NCBI GenBank assembly: GCA_964617665.1
Contig: CAZUAH010000074.1
Coordinates: forward strand, 1-38,955
From: JADHUC01 sp964617665
Lineage (GTDB): Bacteria > Planctomycetota > Planctomycetia > Pirellulales > Pirellulaceae
DNA length: 38,955 nucleotides
Reading direction: 5' to 3'
Both the position numbers and the translations under genes were made by a program. This document shows, piece by piece, positions 26,564 to 34,962 of this stretch. Within the stretch, counting starts at the first letter, position 1; each line of letters opens with the position of its first letter. Below the pieces are notes generated by a model, which did not search any database, was not told the origin of the DNA, and saw only the letters and a list, made by a program, of their open reading frames with translations.

Positions 26564-27607
26564 TCAAAACTTGCCGTCTTGAGTTTGGAAATGGGTCGGT
26601 TTGCTTAGGCTCTCGCCACCTCGCGCCACCCAATCGGCAGTCCAACGGATCATTTGGTCGGCATCGACACTCACGTTGCCCAACAACGCGTGCCCCATCT
26701 GGCCATTGTTCAGATAGGCGAGCGCCCCTTCTTCGCCAGTGAATCGGACGGGCTTGTCCATCAGTCGGCCAAACTGTTCTGCCACGTCACGCACTTGTAG
26801 TATCTCGGGACCTGCGACGTTAATTATCTTCGCAGGAGCAGTGGCATGGGCGAGCGATGCTAGTGTCATTGCATTTGCGTCCGCCTGCCAAATCACGTTC
26901 ACCTTGGACATGGTCAGATCAACGGGACGTCCCTCGAAGACATCTCGGGCGATGTCAACCAGTACGCCATATCGCATCTCCATCGCGTAGTTCAGACGGA
27001 GCAATGCCGCGCGCGTTCCGAGTGTATGGCTAAAATGTTGGAAGATCCGTTCGCGCCCCAGGACAGTGATCGCGTATTCGCCGACAGGACCGGTCACGTC
27101 GTCCTCGGTTGAACCTTGGCTGTCCACCGGGACCATCGGATAGACGTTGCCGCTGGAGAAGACCGCTATGCGGCTGTCGTGGTATCTGAGACACGCCAGA
27201 GCCGGGACGTAGCAGTTCATCGCCCACGTCATGGACGGATTGCCGCTTGACCCAAATTTCATGCCGGCCATAAAGATCACGTTCGGCGCGCCGGGCAAGG
27301 CTTGGACTTGATCTTTCTGTAGCAGATCACAAGCGATCGTTTCGACCCCCCAGCCCTCCAAACGCTGACGTACACTGGCATCAGAGAATCGCGAAACTCC
27401 GATCACACGCCGCGCCACGCCGGCTTTCTCCAACGCGCGCTTCGCCATCCGGGCCAACGTGGGCCCCATTTTGCCACCGACACCCAGGATGACGATGTCG
27501 CCATCCAGTCGGCTCAATGTCTCCGTCGCTTGTTCGCTCGGTCGGCTGAGGAGTTCTTCCAGTGCTTCGACTGACTGTGGAGTTGGTTCTGACATGATCG
27601 CTGCCAT
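26564..27607 (-). CDS. NAD-dependent epimerase/dehydratase-like protein
   Basis: The protein has about 347 residues with an N-terminal leader of about 35, then a Rossmann fold beginning DIVILGVGGKMGPTLARMA. The glycine loop is GVGGKMG, a variant of GxxGxxG. Later motifs are VIGVSRF, VIFMAGMKFG and AVFSSGNVYP. The expected catalytic YxxxK appears weakened (the region reads VGEYAITVLGRERIF). LRLNYAMEMRYG and INVAGPE match extended short-chain dehydrogenases. The altered site suggests a NAD-binding oxidoreductase or epimerase with changed chemistry. The natural substrate is unknown. The start may be GTG 27610, ATG 27607 or ATG 27595; no ribosome-binding site decides between them. Its 3' end lies 11 bases from the convergent AmmeMemoRadiSam gene. 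Confidence 0.75.
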   Translation of the reverse strand: MAAIMSEPTPQSVEALEELLSRPSEQATETLSRLDGDIVILGVGGKMGPTLARMAKRALEKAGVARRVIGVSRFSDASVRQRLEGWGVETIACDLLQKDQVQALPGAPNVIFMAGMKFGSSGNPSMTWAMNCYVPALACLRYHDSRIAVFSSGNVYPMVPVDSQGSTEDDVTGPVGEYAITVLGRERIFQHFSHTLGTRAALLRLNYAMEMRYGVLVDIARDVFEGRPVDLTMSKVNVIWQADANAMTLASLAHATAPAKIINVAGPEILQVRDVAEQFGRLMDKPVRFTGEEGALAYLNNGQMGHALLGNVSVDADQMIRWTADWVARGGESLSKPTHFQTQDGKF

Positions 27608-27754
27608 CACGGAGTATTGCTGAGCGTTCGACCAGTGGAAACCTACAATGAATTAGCGTAGCCGCAGATTCCGCAGGATACAACAGTACCGTCGGGGCAG
27701 GGCAAGAGATTAACTGAATTGTCCCCGTCGTGTGGATACTTCGAGTCGGGTGTG

Positions 27755-30358
27755 TTAAGAGAAGCGAGCGACGTAGCCGCTACTGTCGTCATCCTCGAAG
27801 TCTGTTTCTTCGTCCTCGTACTCTTCTTCGTCCTCTTCGTATTCCTCGTACTCCTTCTCATCCTGTTCATCCTCGTGCAGCCGCACTTTGTTCGAGCGCC
27901 GCTTTGGCGGTTCATCGTCTTCTTCTGGTTCGTATCCCTGCATGCGTTCCCAGTCGGCCAAAGTCAGCAGTACTTCGCGAGCTTGCGATCCAGCATAGGG
28001 CCCCACAATGCCATCTTCGGCCATGTAGTCGATCAAGCGGGCGGCTCGACCATAGCCAATGCCCAAAACACGCTGGAGGAGCGAAACACTACCGCGTCCT
28101 TCACGGACAACGACGTCTACGGCGTTTTCGTACAGATCATCTCGCTTCTTCAGTTTGCCCGGTTCTGCATCATCGCCTTCCTCCAACTGCAGGTTGACCA
28201 ACTCGTGAACGAAGTTCTGCTCGCCGGTGCTCACGCAGTCGACGACGCGGTCAATCTCTTCATCGTCCAAGTACGTGCCCTGGCCACGCAGTAGGGTGCT
28301 CGTTCCAGGCCACAGGAAGAGCATGTCTCCGTTGCCAAGCAGCTTGTCGGCGCCCATTTCGTCCAGCACCACGCGGCTGTCCGTGCGGCTGGCCACCTGG
28401 AAGGAGATGCGGGCAGGCAGGTTCGATTTGATCAGACCAGTGATGACGTCGACCGTCGGCTTCTGCGTGGCGAGGATCAGGTGAATGCCGACTGCACGGC
28501 TTTTTTGTGCCAGGCGGATGATGTGCTGCTCCACCTCTTTCCCTGCCGTCATCATCAAGTCCGCGATCTCGTCGGCGACGATCACGATGAACGGCAAGTG
28601 CAGCGGGATCGATTCACGTTCCTCATCGTCTTCCGGCTCAAGCCGAGTCATCAACTCTTCTTCGTCAAGCTGATTGTAACTGCTGATGTGGCGAACGCCG
28701 GCCCTGGCCAGCAGCGAATAGCGCTCTTCCATCTTCTCCACCGCCCAAGCCAGAATGGCTTCCGCCTTGCGCATGTCTGTCACCACAGGGTGCATCAGGT
28801 GCGGCAAACGGCCGTATCCGCTCAGTTCGACCATCTTCGGGTCGATCATCAGCATGCGCACTTCGTCTGGACGACGGGTCATCAGAATCGACGAGATGAT
28901 TGCGTTCAGGCAGACACTTTTCCCCGTGCCCGTCCGGCCCGCGATCAGTAGGTGCGGCAAAGCCGACAGATCGACAGTCAGAGGCTTGCCGGACACGTCT
29001 TTCCCCAGGAACAACGGTACTCGCATTTTTCGCGTTTTGCTGGCGCCCTCTTCAATCACTTCTCGCAAACGCACGATGTGACGTTGTTCGTTGGGCACTT
29101 CGACACCAACGGTGTTCTTGCCGGGGATCGGGGCCACGATGCGCACGCTGGGAACACGCAGGGCGATTGCCAAGTCATCCGCCAGCCCCATGATCTTAGA
29201 GAGTCTGAGCCCGGACTCTAGTTCCACTTCGTACTGAGCGATCACCGGGCCCGTCTCCACCTCGACGACTCGAACCCGGAAGCCGAAATCAGCAAAGGTC
29301 TTCTCCAAAATCTTCGCTTTGCGGCGGACTTCTCGCTCTTGTTCTTCGAAGTTGAAATCGTCACCCGCTATCAGCAGGTCTAACTCGGGCAATTCGTATT
29401 CGCAGTCCTCGTCGGCGCGACTCGCTGCATCCAGCCGGTCCATCACTTCGTCGCGCTCTTTCTTGTCCACTCGTCTGCCAATACGCAGGCCCCCGCCCTT
29501 GTGTTGCTTGTCCGATCTGGCATTGCGACGACGCTTGACTACCAGAGGTTCTTCGTACTCCTCCTCCGCTTCTTCCTCCTCCTCAACCTCCGCAGCATCT
29601 TCGTCCTCGTCCAAATAGTCGAATTCGTCGTCAGCTACGTCTCCGACCGTCTTGCCGCGGAACTTGACCGATACGACTTCGTCGATTTCTTCGTCGTATT
29701 CGTCCTCCTCATAGTCCTCATCCGGCTCGGATGCGGCCCTACGTCGCAGCGGCCACAGCCTACGGGACTTCCCAGCACCGGCGAAGACGAATACTGCAAC
29801 GGCGGCAAGTATTCGTAAGAGAACATAATCGGTGCACAGAAGCAGTCCGCCAAGGATCAAACTTCCGGCCAAAATCAGACTCCCCGCCGTGGCAAAGTGC
29901 ATCTCCAGCAGACCTTTGCCAAGCGCACCCAGGTATCCTCCTGGCCCGATGACCGGCCCCGGGGACAGGCTGGGAAGCAAGATCGTCACAATGGACGTGA
30001 TGCCGAGTAGAGTTGCGATCCAGCCGACGGTTCGCATGATAGGCGTGTCGATCTGATAGCGACGCAAGAGGAAAAAGTCCAACACAGCCAACGAGAACAC
30101 AAGATAGTACGCTCCCACGCCTATCGCCGTCAGCAACATGTCGGCAGTGAGTGCGCCCCAACGTCCGCATGCATTCGTCACGGTCTCGCCCGCTGGGTGA
30201 ACGACTAGATCGGGCTGATAGATCGATCCCAGAGGCTTGCCTGGATCGCCGATGGGGTCGGCTGGATTGTAGGTCGCCAACGCGACGCTCAAGAAAACCA
30301 CAACCACCAACAAGGCGAGTGCAACGAGGTCAGATAGTAGATTTCGGTTCGTAAACAT
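27755..30358 (-). CDS. ftsK: FtsK/SpoIIIE DNA translocase
   Basis: FtsK pumps chromosomal DNA across the division septum and supports dimer resolution. From ATG 30358 the protein has 867 residues. About four or five membrane helices occupy residues 8-195. An acidic linker (211-275, mostly Asp/Glu) follows, then the alpha/beta motor domain. The Walker A motif is GRTGTGKS (474-481), Walker B is MLMIDPK (502-508), and VIVADEIADLMM lies near 592. The winged-helix gamma domain (738-800, GRGSVSLLQRVLGIGYGRAARLID) reads DNA polarity sites. The last 60 residues are another acidic tail (809-858). The frame stays open for 22 more codons upstream, but MFTNRN begins just before the first helix, as in the family. 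A palindrome lies 37-53 bases upstream of that start. Confidence 0.95.
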   Translation of the reverse strand: MFTNRNLLSDLVALALLVVVVFLSVALATYNPADPIGDPGKPLGSIYQPDLVVHPAGETVTNACGRWGALTADMLLTAIGVGAYYLVFSLAVLDFFLLRRYQIDTPIMRTVGWIATLLGITSIVTILLPSLSPGPVIGPGGYLGALGKGLLEMHFATAGSLILAGSLILGGLLLCTDYVLLRILAAVAVFVFAGAGKSRRLWPLRRRAASEPDEDYEEDEYDEEIDEVVSVKFRGKTVGDVADDEFDYLDEDEDAAEVEEEEEAEEEYEEPLVVKRRRNARSDKQHKGGGLRIGRRVDKKERDEVMDRLDAASRADEDCEYELPELDLLIAGDDFNFEEQEREVRRKAKILEKTFADFGFRVRVVEVETGPVIAQYEVELESGLRLSKIMGLADDLAIALRVPSVRIVAPIPGKNTVGVEVPNEQRHIVRLREVIEEGASKTRKMRVPLFLGKDVSGKPLTVDLSALPHLLIAGRTGTGKSVCLNAIISSILMTRRPDEVRMLMIDPKMVELSGYGRLPHLMHPVVTDMRKAEAILAWAVEKMEERYSLLARAGVRHISSYNQLDEEELMTRLEPEDDEERESIPLHLPFIVIVADEIADLMMTAGKEVEQHIIRLAQKSRAVGIHLILATQKPTVDVITGLIKSNLPARISFQVASRTDSRVVLDEMGADKLLGNGDMLFLWPGTSTLLRGQGTYLDDEEIDRVVDCVSTGEQNFVHELVNLQLEEGDDAEPGKLKKRDDLYENAVDVVVREGRGSVSLLQRVLGIGYGRAARLIDYMAEDGIVGPYAGSQAREVLLTLADWERMQGYEPEEDDEPPKRRSNKVRLHEDEQDEKEYEEYEEDEEEYEDEETDFEDDDSSGYVARFS

Positions 30359-30887
30359 CGGCGCTGCCAACCACGAACATAAGGTCCGATGACGCGACCA
30401 AACGTTGGTCGGTCGTAGGCGCATCCATGCAGCGATTCAACTCCGTCTTCTCTGGATTGTCTATTCGTCAATGCCAACGCAGGACGGCCAATTTCCGCGA
30501 GGGCAGCGTTGAGGTTTACCTCGGGCGCAGGATACGAAACATCGGCGCGGAGGTAAAAAGCGGCAGGAGCGTAATAAACGCATCGTGGCCGAGTGCATCC
30601 ACCCTCATGGTGTGGTGAATGCACCTGATTGTCGCTCGATTGATGCGGTTCTGCGGATTGTTCGTGCTGGCGGTCGGCATCATCGGGTTCGCGAGAGAGT
30701 CGTGGAACGCGTTCGAGCGGCGCAGACCTGCATCCAGGACGCTCGAATCAGCGAGAATTCTAACGCGACGACGGGCAACGAGTACGCGCAGAGTGCGCAG
30801 AGAATTCGGGAATTGGAAAATCGCAGCGCGGCTGTAATGGTTGACGAAAGATGAACGGATGCGCGGCGTGGATTCGGCGTGCGAGCA
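30359..30887. other. Intergenic region upstream of ftsK
   Basis: These 529 bases hold no gene that I can support. A possible 72-residue product on the plus strand (30619-30837) starts with a plausible membrane helix (LMRFCGLFVLAVGIIGF) but degenerates into arginine-rich sequence and has no clear ribosome-binding site. The region contains a palindrome at 30395-30411 and should carry the ftsK promoter. No RNA gene was recognised. Confidence 0.45.
30395..30411. promoter_or_regulatory. Perfect 17-bp palindrome upstream of ftsK
   Basis: CGACCAA-ACG-TTGGTCG is a seven-base inverted repeat with a three-base centre, 37 bases before the ftsK start. It could be a regulator-binding site or a leader hairpin in the 5' untranslated region. 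Confidence 0.35.
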
Positions 30888-31289
30888 CTACTTGGGCAAC
30901 TTGGTGCCCTCGATTTCACCGGCCGAGATAACCTCGGCGTAGGTCTTCCCGTTGGGCGTCTTCATCGTGTCGAGTTTCTTCAAAGCCTCAAAGACCACCT
31001 TTGCGATTTGGTCTTCGGCCTCTTCTCGATCTTCCTCATACTCCAACTTCTTGGCGGCCTCGATACGCTCGGCTATGTTCTTGCCTTTCAGTACCTTGGC
31101 AACCTTCTTGCCGAAGGGATTGAGAACGTCCTTTTCCTCTTCCTTGACATGGCAGGCGTTACACGTAACGGATCTCAGCGTGTACTTCTTTTTGAAGAAC
31201 GTGCCCAGCTTACCTTGACCGTGGACCGGAGTAACGATGAAGGCGACGGCAATCCAAATGGTCAGGGCGGTCCTGATTGAATTCCCCAC
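30888..31289 (-). CDS. Small exported protein with a c-type heme motif
   Basis: The precursor has 133 residues. From GTG 31289 the N-terminus is a signal peptide (SIRTALTIWIAVAFIVTPVHG, cleavage likely at about 24). The mature part has CNACH near residue 43, the classic CxxCH heme-attachment site. An NPFGKKVAKVL segment and a helical region rich in lysine and glutamate follow. A distal heme ligand is not obvious. It may be a one-heme cytochrome-like protein or a short periplasmic protein of the planctomycete family that carries a cytochrome c motif near the N-terminus. The strong GGGGAGGA site six bases before the GTG decides the start. A longer frame from 31331 lacks one. Confidence 0.75.
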   Translation of the reverse strand: MGNSIRTALTIWIAVAFIVTPVHGQGKLGTFFKKKYTLRSVTCNACHVKEEEKDVLNPFGKKVAKVLKGKNIAERIEAAKKLEYEEDREEAEDQIAKVVFEALKKLDTMKTPNGKTYAEVISAGEIEGTKLPK

Positions 31290-31295
31290 TTGCTG

Positions 31296-31304
31296 TCCTC
31301 CCCC
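31296..31304 (-). promoter_or_regulatory. Strong ribosome-binding site for the cytochrome-like gene
   Basis: The minus strand reads GGGGAGGA six bases before the GTG at 31289. It favours this start over the upstream frame opening at 31331 and places the signal peptide right at the N-terminus. Confidence 0.6.
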
Positions 31305-31348
31305 TAGAATATCTGTGATACGAGATCCCACTCGACATTATAAGATAA

Positions 31349-31828
31349 CTAGGAATCAGATTCTTCGCAAAGCCGATTTTCGCCGCCGGGCTCGACAAAC
31401 GCCTTCAAATCTTCCAGATCCTGGTCTACGCACCTTTTGGCGGCCCCCAACATCAGCCACCCGAGCGGCGAAGTGAGTTTGGCCAGCAGGGTGAGCGGCC
31501 GACTGACGAATTCGACTTCCACTCGCGTACCGTCGCCTTGTGGAATGAAGCGAAATTCGGTTCGGTGCTGGATGCCGCACGACTCGCCTTCAACCGCATA
31601 GCTCTTGTTACGATCCAGCGATGTCATCTCCAACTCTTCAGTGGCTTCACGCTTGAAAACGATCCGCGTTTCGCGCCACCGAGTCCCTGCACGTACAGGC
31701 CCCTCCGTCAAGACTTCGACACGCTCGATACCCCGAACTCGTTCAGCTGTCTTGGGAATGTCCGAAAACAGCTCGAATACATCGTCGATCCCAGCCCTCA
31801 CGTCCTTCGTAATCTTGAAACTCGCCAT
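31349..31828 (-). CDS. SRPBCC-family (START/polyketide-cyclase-like) protein
   Basis: A protein of 159 residues with the SRPBCC fold pattern. It has an opening strand ASFKITKDVRAGIDDVFELFSD, then helix breaks with IPKTAERV, GIERVEVLTEGPVRAGTRWRE, paired strands to FRFIPQGDGTRVEVEF, and a long C-terminal helix (KRCVDQDLEDLKAFVE). These proteins bind hydrophobic ligands in a deep cavity. The ligand here is unknown. GGAAGG six bases before the ATG at 31828 is a good ribosome-binding site. It lies 59 bases upstream of the cytochrome-like gene on the same strand and may share its transcript. It is divergent from thiH. Confidence 0.85.
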   Translation of the reverse strand: MASFKITKDVRAGIDDVFELFSDIPKTAERVRGIERVEVLTEGPVRAGTRWRETRIVFKREATEELEMTSLDRNKSYAVEGESCGIQHRTEFRFIPQGDGTRVEVEFVSRPLTLLAKLTSPLGWLMLGAAKRCVDQDLEDLKAFVEPGGENRLCEESDS

Positions 31829-31969
31829 CCAGAGCCTTCCATCCTAGTCGCCAGTCCTAAGTCACACCGACCACGATAGCAGTCTCTGCCCGAAGTGGCA
31901 GTACCCCTGGCAGGAAAACGACGGGAACGGTACGATCGACTCTTGAATGCTGGAAAGCCACAACCGACC

Positions 31970-33361
31970 ATGACAGTCGACATCTCACCCTCGCTCAATT
32001 CCTTCGCGGATTGGATTCGCGACACCGACGATCATGCAGTGCATCATTTGCGCTTGCTGGAAGGGGTAGAGCACGCCCTCAGGACGCTTGAGGTGATTTC
32101 TCCGAACGAGCGACAGTCGTTGGCACAAAAGCTGGATCGATGGCGGTACCAGCATCTGAACGTACACACGCGCGAGTTGACCGATCGGGGCAATTCGTTC
32201 GTAGATGCCTTGGACGTAGCGGCCAATCAACTGGCGGGCCGCCCAGACCGTGCGCCGCGTTTGACGCGACGCGCGATAGACGATCCATCATTCGACACGG
32301 ACAGAATCCAGCAAGCCGTTCGGGCACTGGATGGCGAGTTCCCACTCGATCAATTAGTGGATCGGGCGACGGAGATCACCGTGGAGAAGTTCGGGCCGGC
32401 TGGGCGATCTGACTTTGAGAGCCCCGTTCGACAACGCATGCTGCTCTATGCTCCCCTTTACGTGTCCAGCGAGTGTATCAACTACTGCCGTTATTGCGGT
32501 TTTCGGTATCTGCAGGAAATCGCCCGAAAGCACTTGAGCGTAGAAGAGGCGGCCGCACAAACACGCATCCTGCGCGACCGAGGCTTCGGGCATTTGTTGG
32601 TCGTCGGCGGCGACTTTCCGAGTCGAACGACGACCGACTTCTATGCAGAGATCCTCCGCGACATGGTCCGAGAGGGGATCGAGCCCGCAATCGAGATCGC
32701 ACCGCAGACCACTGACTCATACGCGGAACTGGTCGATTCCGGGGCATGCGGATTGACGTTGTATCAGGAAACCTACAACGAAGAGCTTTATTCCCATTAT
32801 CACGTTCGTGGTCCAAAATCGTCTTACCACTGGCGACTGGAGTCGCACGACCGCGCTGCCGAGGCCGGTATGCGGCGTCTGGGGCTCGGAATACTATTGG
32901 GATTGGCCGATGTGCGAGATGACCTATTGTCCATGATGCGTCACGCGGCGTATTTGAAAGATCGCTTCCCGGATCGGACTCTAGCGTTCAGTCTTCCTCG
33001 CATCCACGAGGCCCCGGATGAGTTCGAGATCCGCTACCCCGTTTCCGACGACCAACTGATCCGCCTATATTGCGTCTTGCGGATTGCTTTTCCCGAAGCC
33101 GAATTGGTACTGTCCACACGAGAACCCGTCGAGCTACGCAACCGACTGGCCAGGATCTGCATCACGCAAATGAGTGCCGGTAGTTCGACGGCGCCGGGTG
33201 GCTATCAGGCAGGCGGCGAGGCTATCGGCGAGCAATTCCCTGTGATCGACGGCCGTTCGCCGTCCGAAGTGGCCGACTGGCTCGATGCAGAAGGCTTTCG
33301 CGTCTGCTGGTCGGTTGAAGAGGCGAACAGAAGTGTTCGAGCGGCGTCACGCCCGCGATGA
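31970..33361 (+). CDS. thiH: 2-iminoacetate synthase (tyrosine lyase) ThiH
   Basis: ThiH is a radical SAM enzyme that cleaves tyrosine to p-cresol and dehydroglycine (2-iminoacetate) for the thiazole ring of thiamine. The 463 residues include the cluster motif CINYCRYCGF (near 172), LLVVGGDFPSRTT, LYQETYNEELYSHYHVRGPK, GLGILLGLAD and MSAGSSTAPGGY, which match ThiH in order. The related HydG has an extra C-terminal cysteine cluster (CTACYR-type). Here only an isolated FRVCW is found, which argues for ThiH. The N-terminus is about 80 residues longer than in E. coli. ATG 31970 was chosen over a GTG at 31895. No thiG, thiS or thiF neighbours are seen. Confidence 0.9.
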   Translation: MTVDISPSLNSFADWIRDTDDHAVHHLRLLEGVEHALRTLEVISPNERQSLAQKLDRWRYQHLNVHTRELTDRGNSFVDALDVAANQLAGRPDRAPRLTRRAIDDPSFDTDRIQQAVRALDGEFPLDQLVDRATEITVEKFGPAGRSDFESPVRQRMLLYAPLYVSSECINYCRYCGFRYLQEIARKHLSVEEAAAQTRILRDRGFGHLLVVGGDFPSRTTTDFYAEILRDMVREGIEPAIEIAPQTTDSYAELVDSGACGLTLYQETYNEELYSHYHVRGPKSSYHWRLESHDRAAEAGMRRLGLGILLGLADVRDDLLSMMRHAAYLKDRFPDRTLAFSLPRIHEAPDEFEIRYPVSDDQLIRLYCVLRIAFPEAELVLSTREPVELRNRLARICITQMSAGSSTAPGGYQAGGEAIGEQFPVIDGRSPSEVADWLDAEGFRVCWSVEEANRSVRAASRPR

Positions 33362-33384
33362 TGCTTCTTGATAGTGCCTCGGCA

Positions 33385-34863
33385 TCAGCCAAAGTTGGGC
33401 AGTTCGGTCACTAGCGTGCCCACCCACAAAACTCGCTCAGTTTTGCGCGGGTCGTACAGGACTCGAGTCGGCTCATTCGTTTCGACCAGATTGCGAGCCT
33501 CACGTCCACGCTGCCCGTAGACATTGCACGAGGCGACTTGGCTTCCAGCGTTCGTTTCGAAACGAAGTTTCATCCGATACTGCTGCTGGTCGTTGATCCG
33601 GACGTCGGTTTTCTCGATGTCCTCGACAATGGCGTCCGCTAGAACGCCGTTACGCAGCAACCGGCCATTGATGTACCGATAGCGAATCGAAAAGAAGCAC
33701 ATCGGCAGACCGGCAAGCGGCAACACGAGGCCAAGGATCAACGGAACGATGCGATCGTCGTTCCAAGGCCCTTCCGCGAAGAACATGGAATATACGACGA
33801 GGGCCGAACCGATGGTCAGGAACACCGCCCCAAGAACGCCCGCCACCACGCTGCCTCCACCCATTCGTTGCCGCTTGATCTTTGCGGGAATCCGGCGAGG
33901 CGGCGGCGACGCGAGGAACGCGTCCAATTCTTCGGAACTGACCAGCACGCGTCGCGCGACCATTCCGGCCAGCCCTGGCATTTGTGCCGCATCCGTTTGC
34001 GGATCCGTCCGATCCGCGCCCGCGGCATCCAACGCGGATTTACTCGCGACAAACGCTGCCGTCAGTCGTGTGAACATGTTCGTCGCATGCTCGACAAACG
34101 CCTCCAACTCGTCAGGTTCACACGGCTCGCCTGGACGAACCAGAACGACGCCATCTCTCTCCCCGCGCACCTCCAGACCCGTGTTGTCCGTGAAGTACTG
34201 AAGCAGTTCGGGCGTGAAAAACTGTCGGATGCGATCTGGATGCCGACCGGACAGGTGGTACTTCTGCGAAAACGGCGGAAACTCCTCGAAGTCGATGTCT
34301 TGAACGCCCACCAAATCCGAGAACAGGCTGACCAACATACCCTCCGGCTGAAGCGTGAACGTCGGCCAACGCAGATCGGGCGACTCGAAATACGCGAAGG
34401 TCCGTGTAGTTGAGCGTGATCGGCTGGAGGAACTCCCGGAACGTCGGCTAGTCCGCGTGAGATCACCGATCATCAGTTGTGCAGAACCGATTTCCCTGCG
34501 GACGACATTCGTGACCGAAACGCTGCCAGTTCCCGAGAACATCTCCTGAAGGTGTTCCTCCAGTTGGTCGCTGCCGTCTTCTGGACGTTCGAGGCCGAGT
34601 TGATCGGCTACCTCGCCCATCCGCTTCCGACGGCGGATCTGTCTTGCTGCCTTCCCATAGGTCGACAGACCGCCGATGAGCCCACCGCCCAGGGTGCAGT
34701 ACAGCCCAAGACGTGGCACGTTGCCCACAAACGCGTGGACGAAGTGAGAGACGAAGAAACCGCCGATGAACGCTCCCATCACACCGCCACCGATAAACGC
34801 GACCGACTTGATGACGATCTCGGCCGTTCGTTCTTGTCGATCAGTCTGGGCGTCTGGATTCAT
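33385..34863 (-). CDS. Membrane protein of unknown function
   Basis: This protein has 492 residues with one or two N-terminal hydrophobic segments (about 18-65, glycine-rich: GGGVMGAFIGGFFVSHF) and a second membrane pair near 340-405 (VLGAVFLTIGSALVVYSMFF and PLILGLVLPLAGLPMCFFSI). The soluble part between them (about 95-325) includes a serine-rich arginine stretch (RTSRRSGSSSSRSRS) and an acidic-aromatic domain with LEVRGERDGVVLVRPG. The C-terminal 90 residues (RYRYINGRLLRNGVLADAIV, YDPRKTERVLW) look like a DUF3592-style extracytoplasmic domain. I do not recognise the family as a whole. The 3' end faces thiH, with 23 bases between them. Confidence 0.75.
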   Translation of the reverse strand: MNPDAQTDRQERTAEIVIKSVAFIGGGVMGAFIGGFFVSHFVHAFVGNVPRLGLYCTLGGGLIGGLSTYGKAARQIRRRKRMGEVADQLGLERPEDGSDQLEEHLQEMFSGTGSVSVTNVVRREIGSAQLMIGDLTRTSRRSGSSSSRSRSTTRTFAYFESPDLRWPTFTLQPEGMLVSLFSDLVGVQDIDFEEFPPFSQKYHLSGRHPDRIRQFFTPELLQYFTDNTGLEVRGERDGVVLVRPGEPCEPDELEAFVEHATNMFTRLTAAFVASKSALDAAGADRTDPQTDAAQMPGLAGMVARRVLVSSEELDAFLASPPPRRIPAKIKRQRMGGGSVVAGVLGAVFLTIGSALVVYSMFFAEGPWNDDRIVPLILGLVLPLAGLPMCFFSIRYRYINGRLLRNGVLADAIVEDIEKTDVRINDQQQYRMKLRFETNAGSQVASCNVYGQRGREARNLVETNEPTRVLYDPRKTERVLWVGTLVTELPNFG

Positions 34864-34962
34864 AGCGTCACGCTGGGAGTCTCAGTGTTGATTGGTGTTC
34901 GTGTGATGGCCATAGACACAGACGATGTGGAGAGCGGGTAGTCAGGTTCATATCGAGGTCCG

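Noticed and set aside
26563..26583. Inverted repeat CTCAAAAC/GTCTTGAG between convergent genes as a shared terminator
   Set aside because: It has a mismatch, lies inside the minus-strand gene's last codons and lacks a T-run. It may be coincidental.
30619..30837. Possible 72-residue membrane protein upstream of ftsK
   Set aside because: The first 35 residues look plausible, but the rest is arginine-rich noise, there is no convincing ribosome-binding site, and overlapping frames are equally long.
31970..33361. HydG instead of ThiH
   Set aside because: The C-terminal cysteine cluster that defines HydG is missing.
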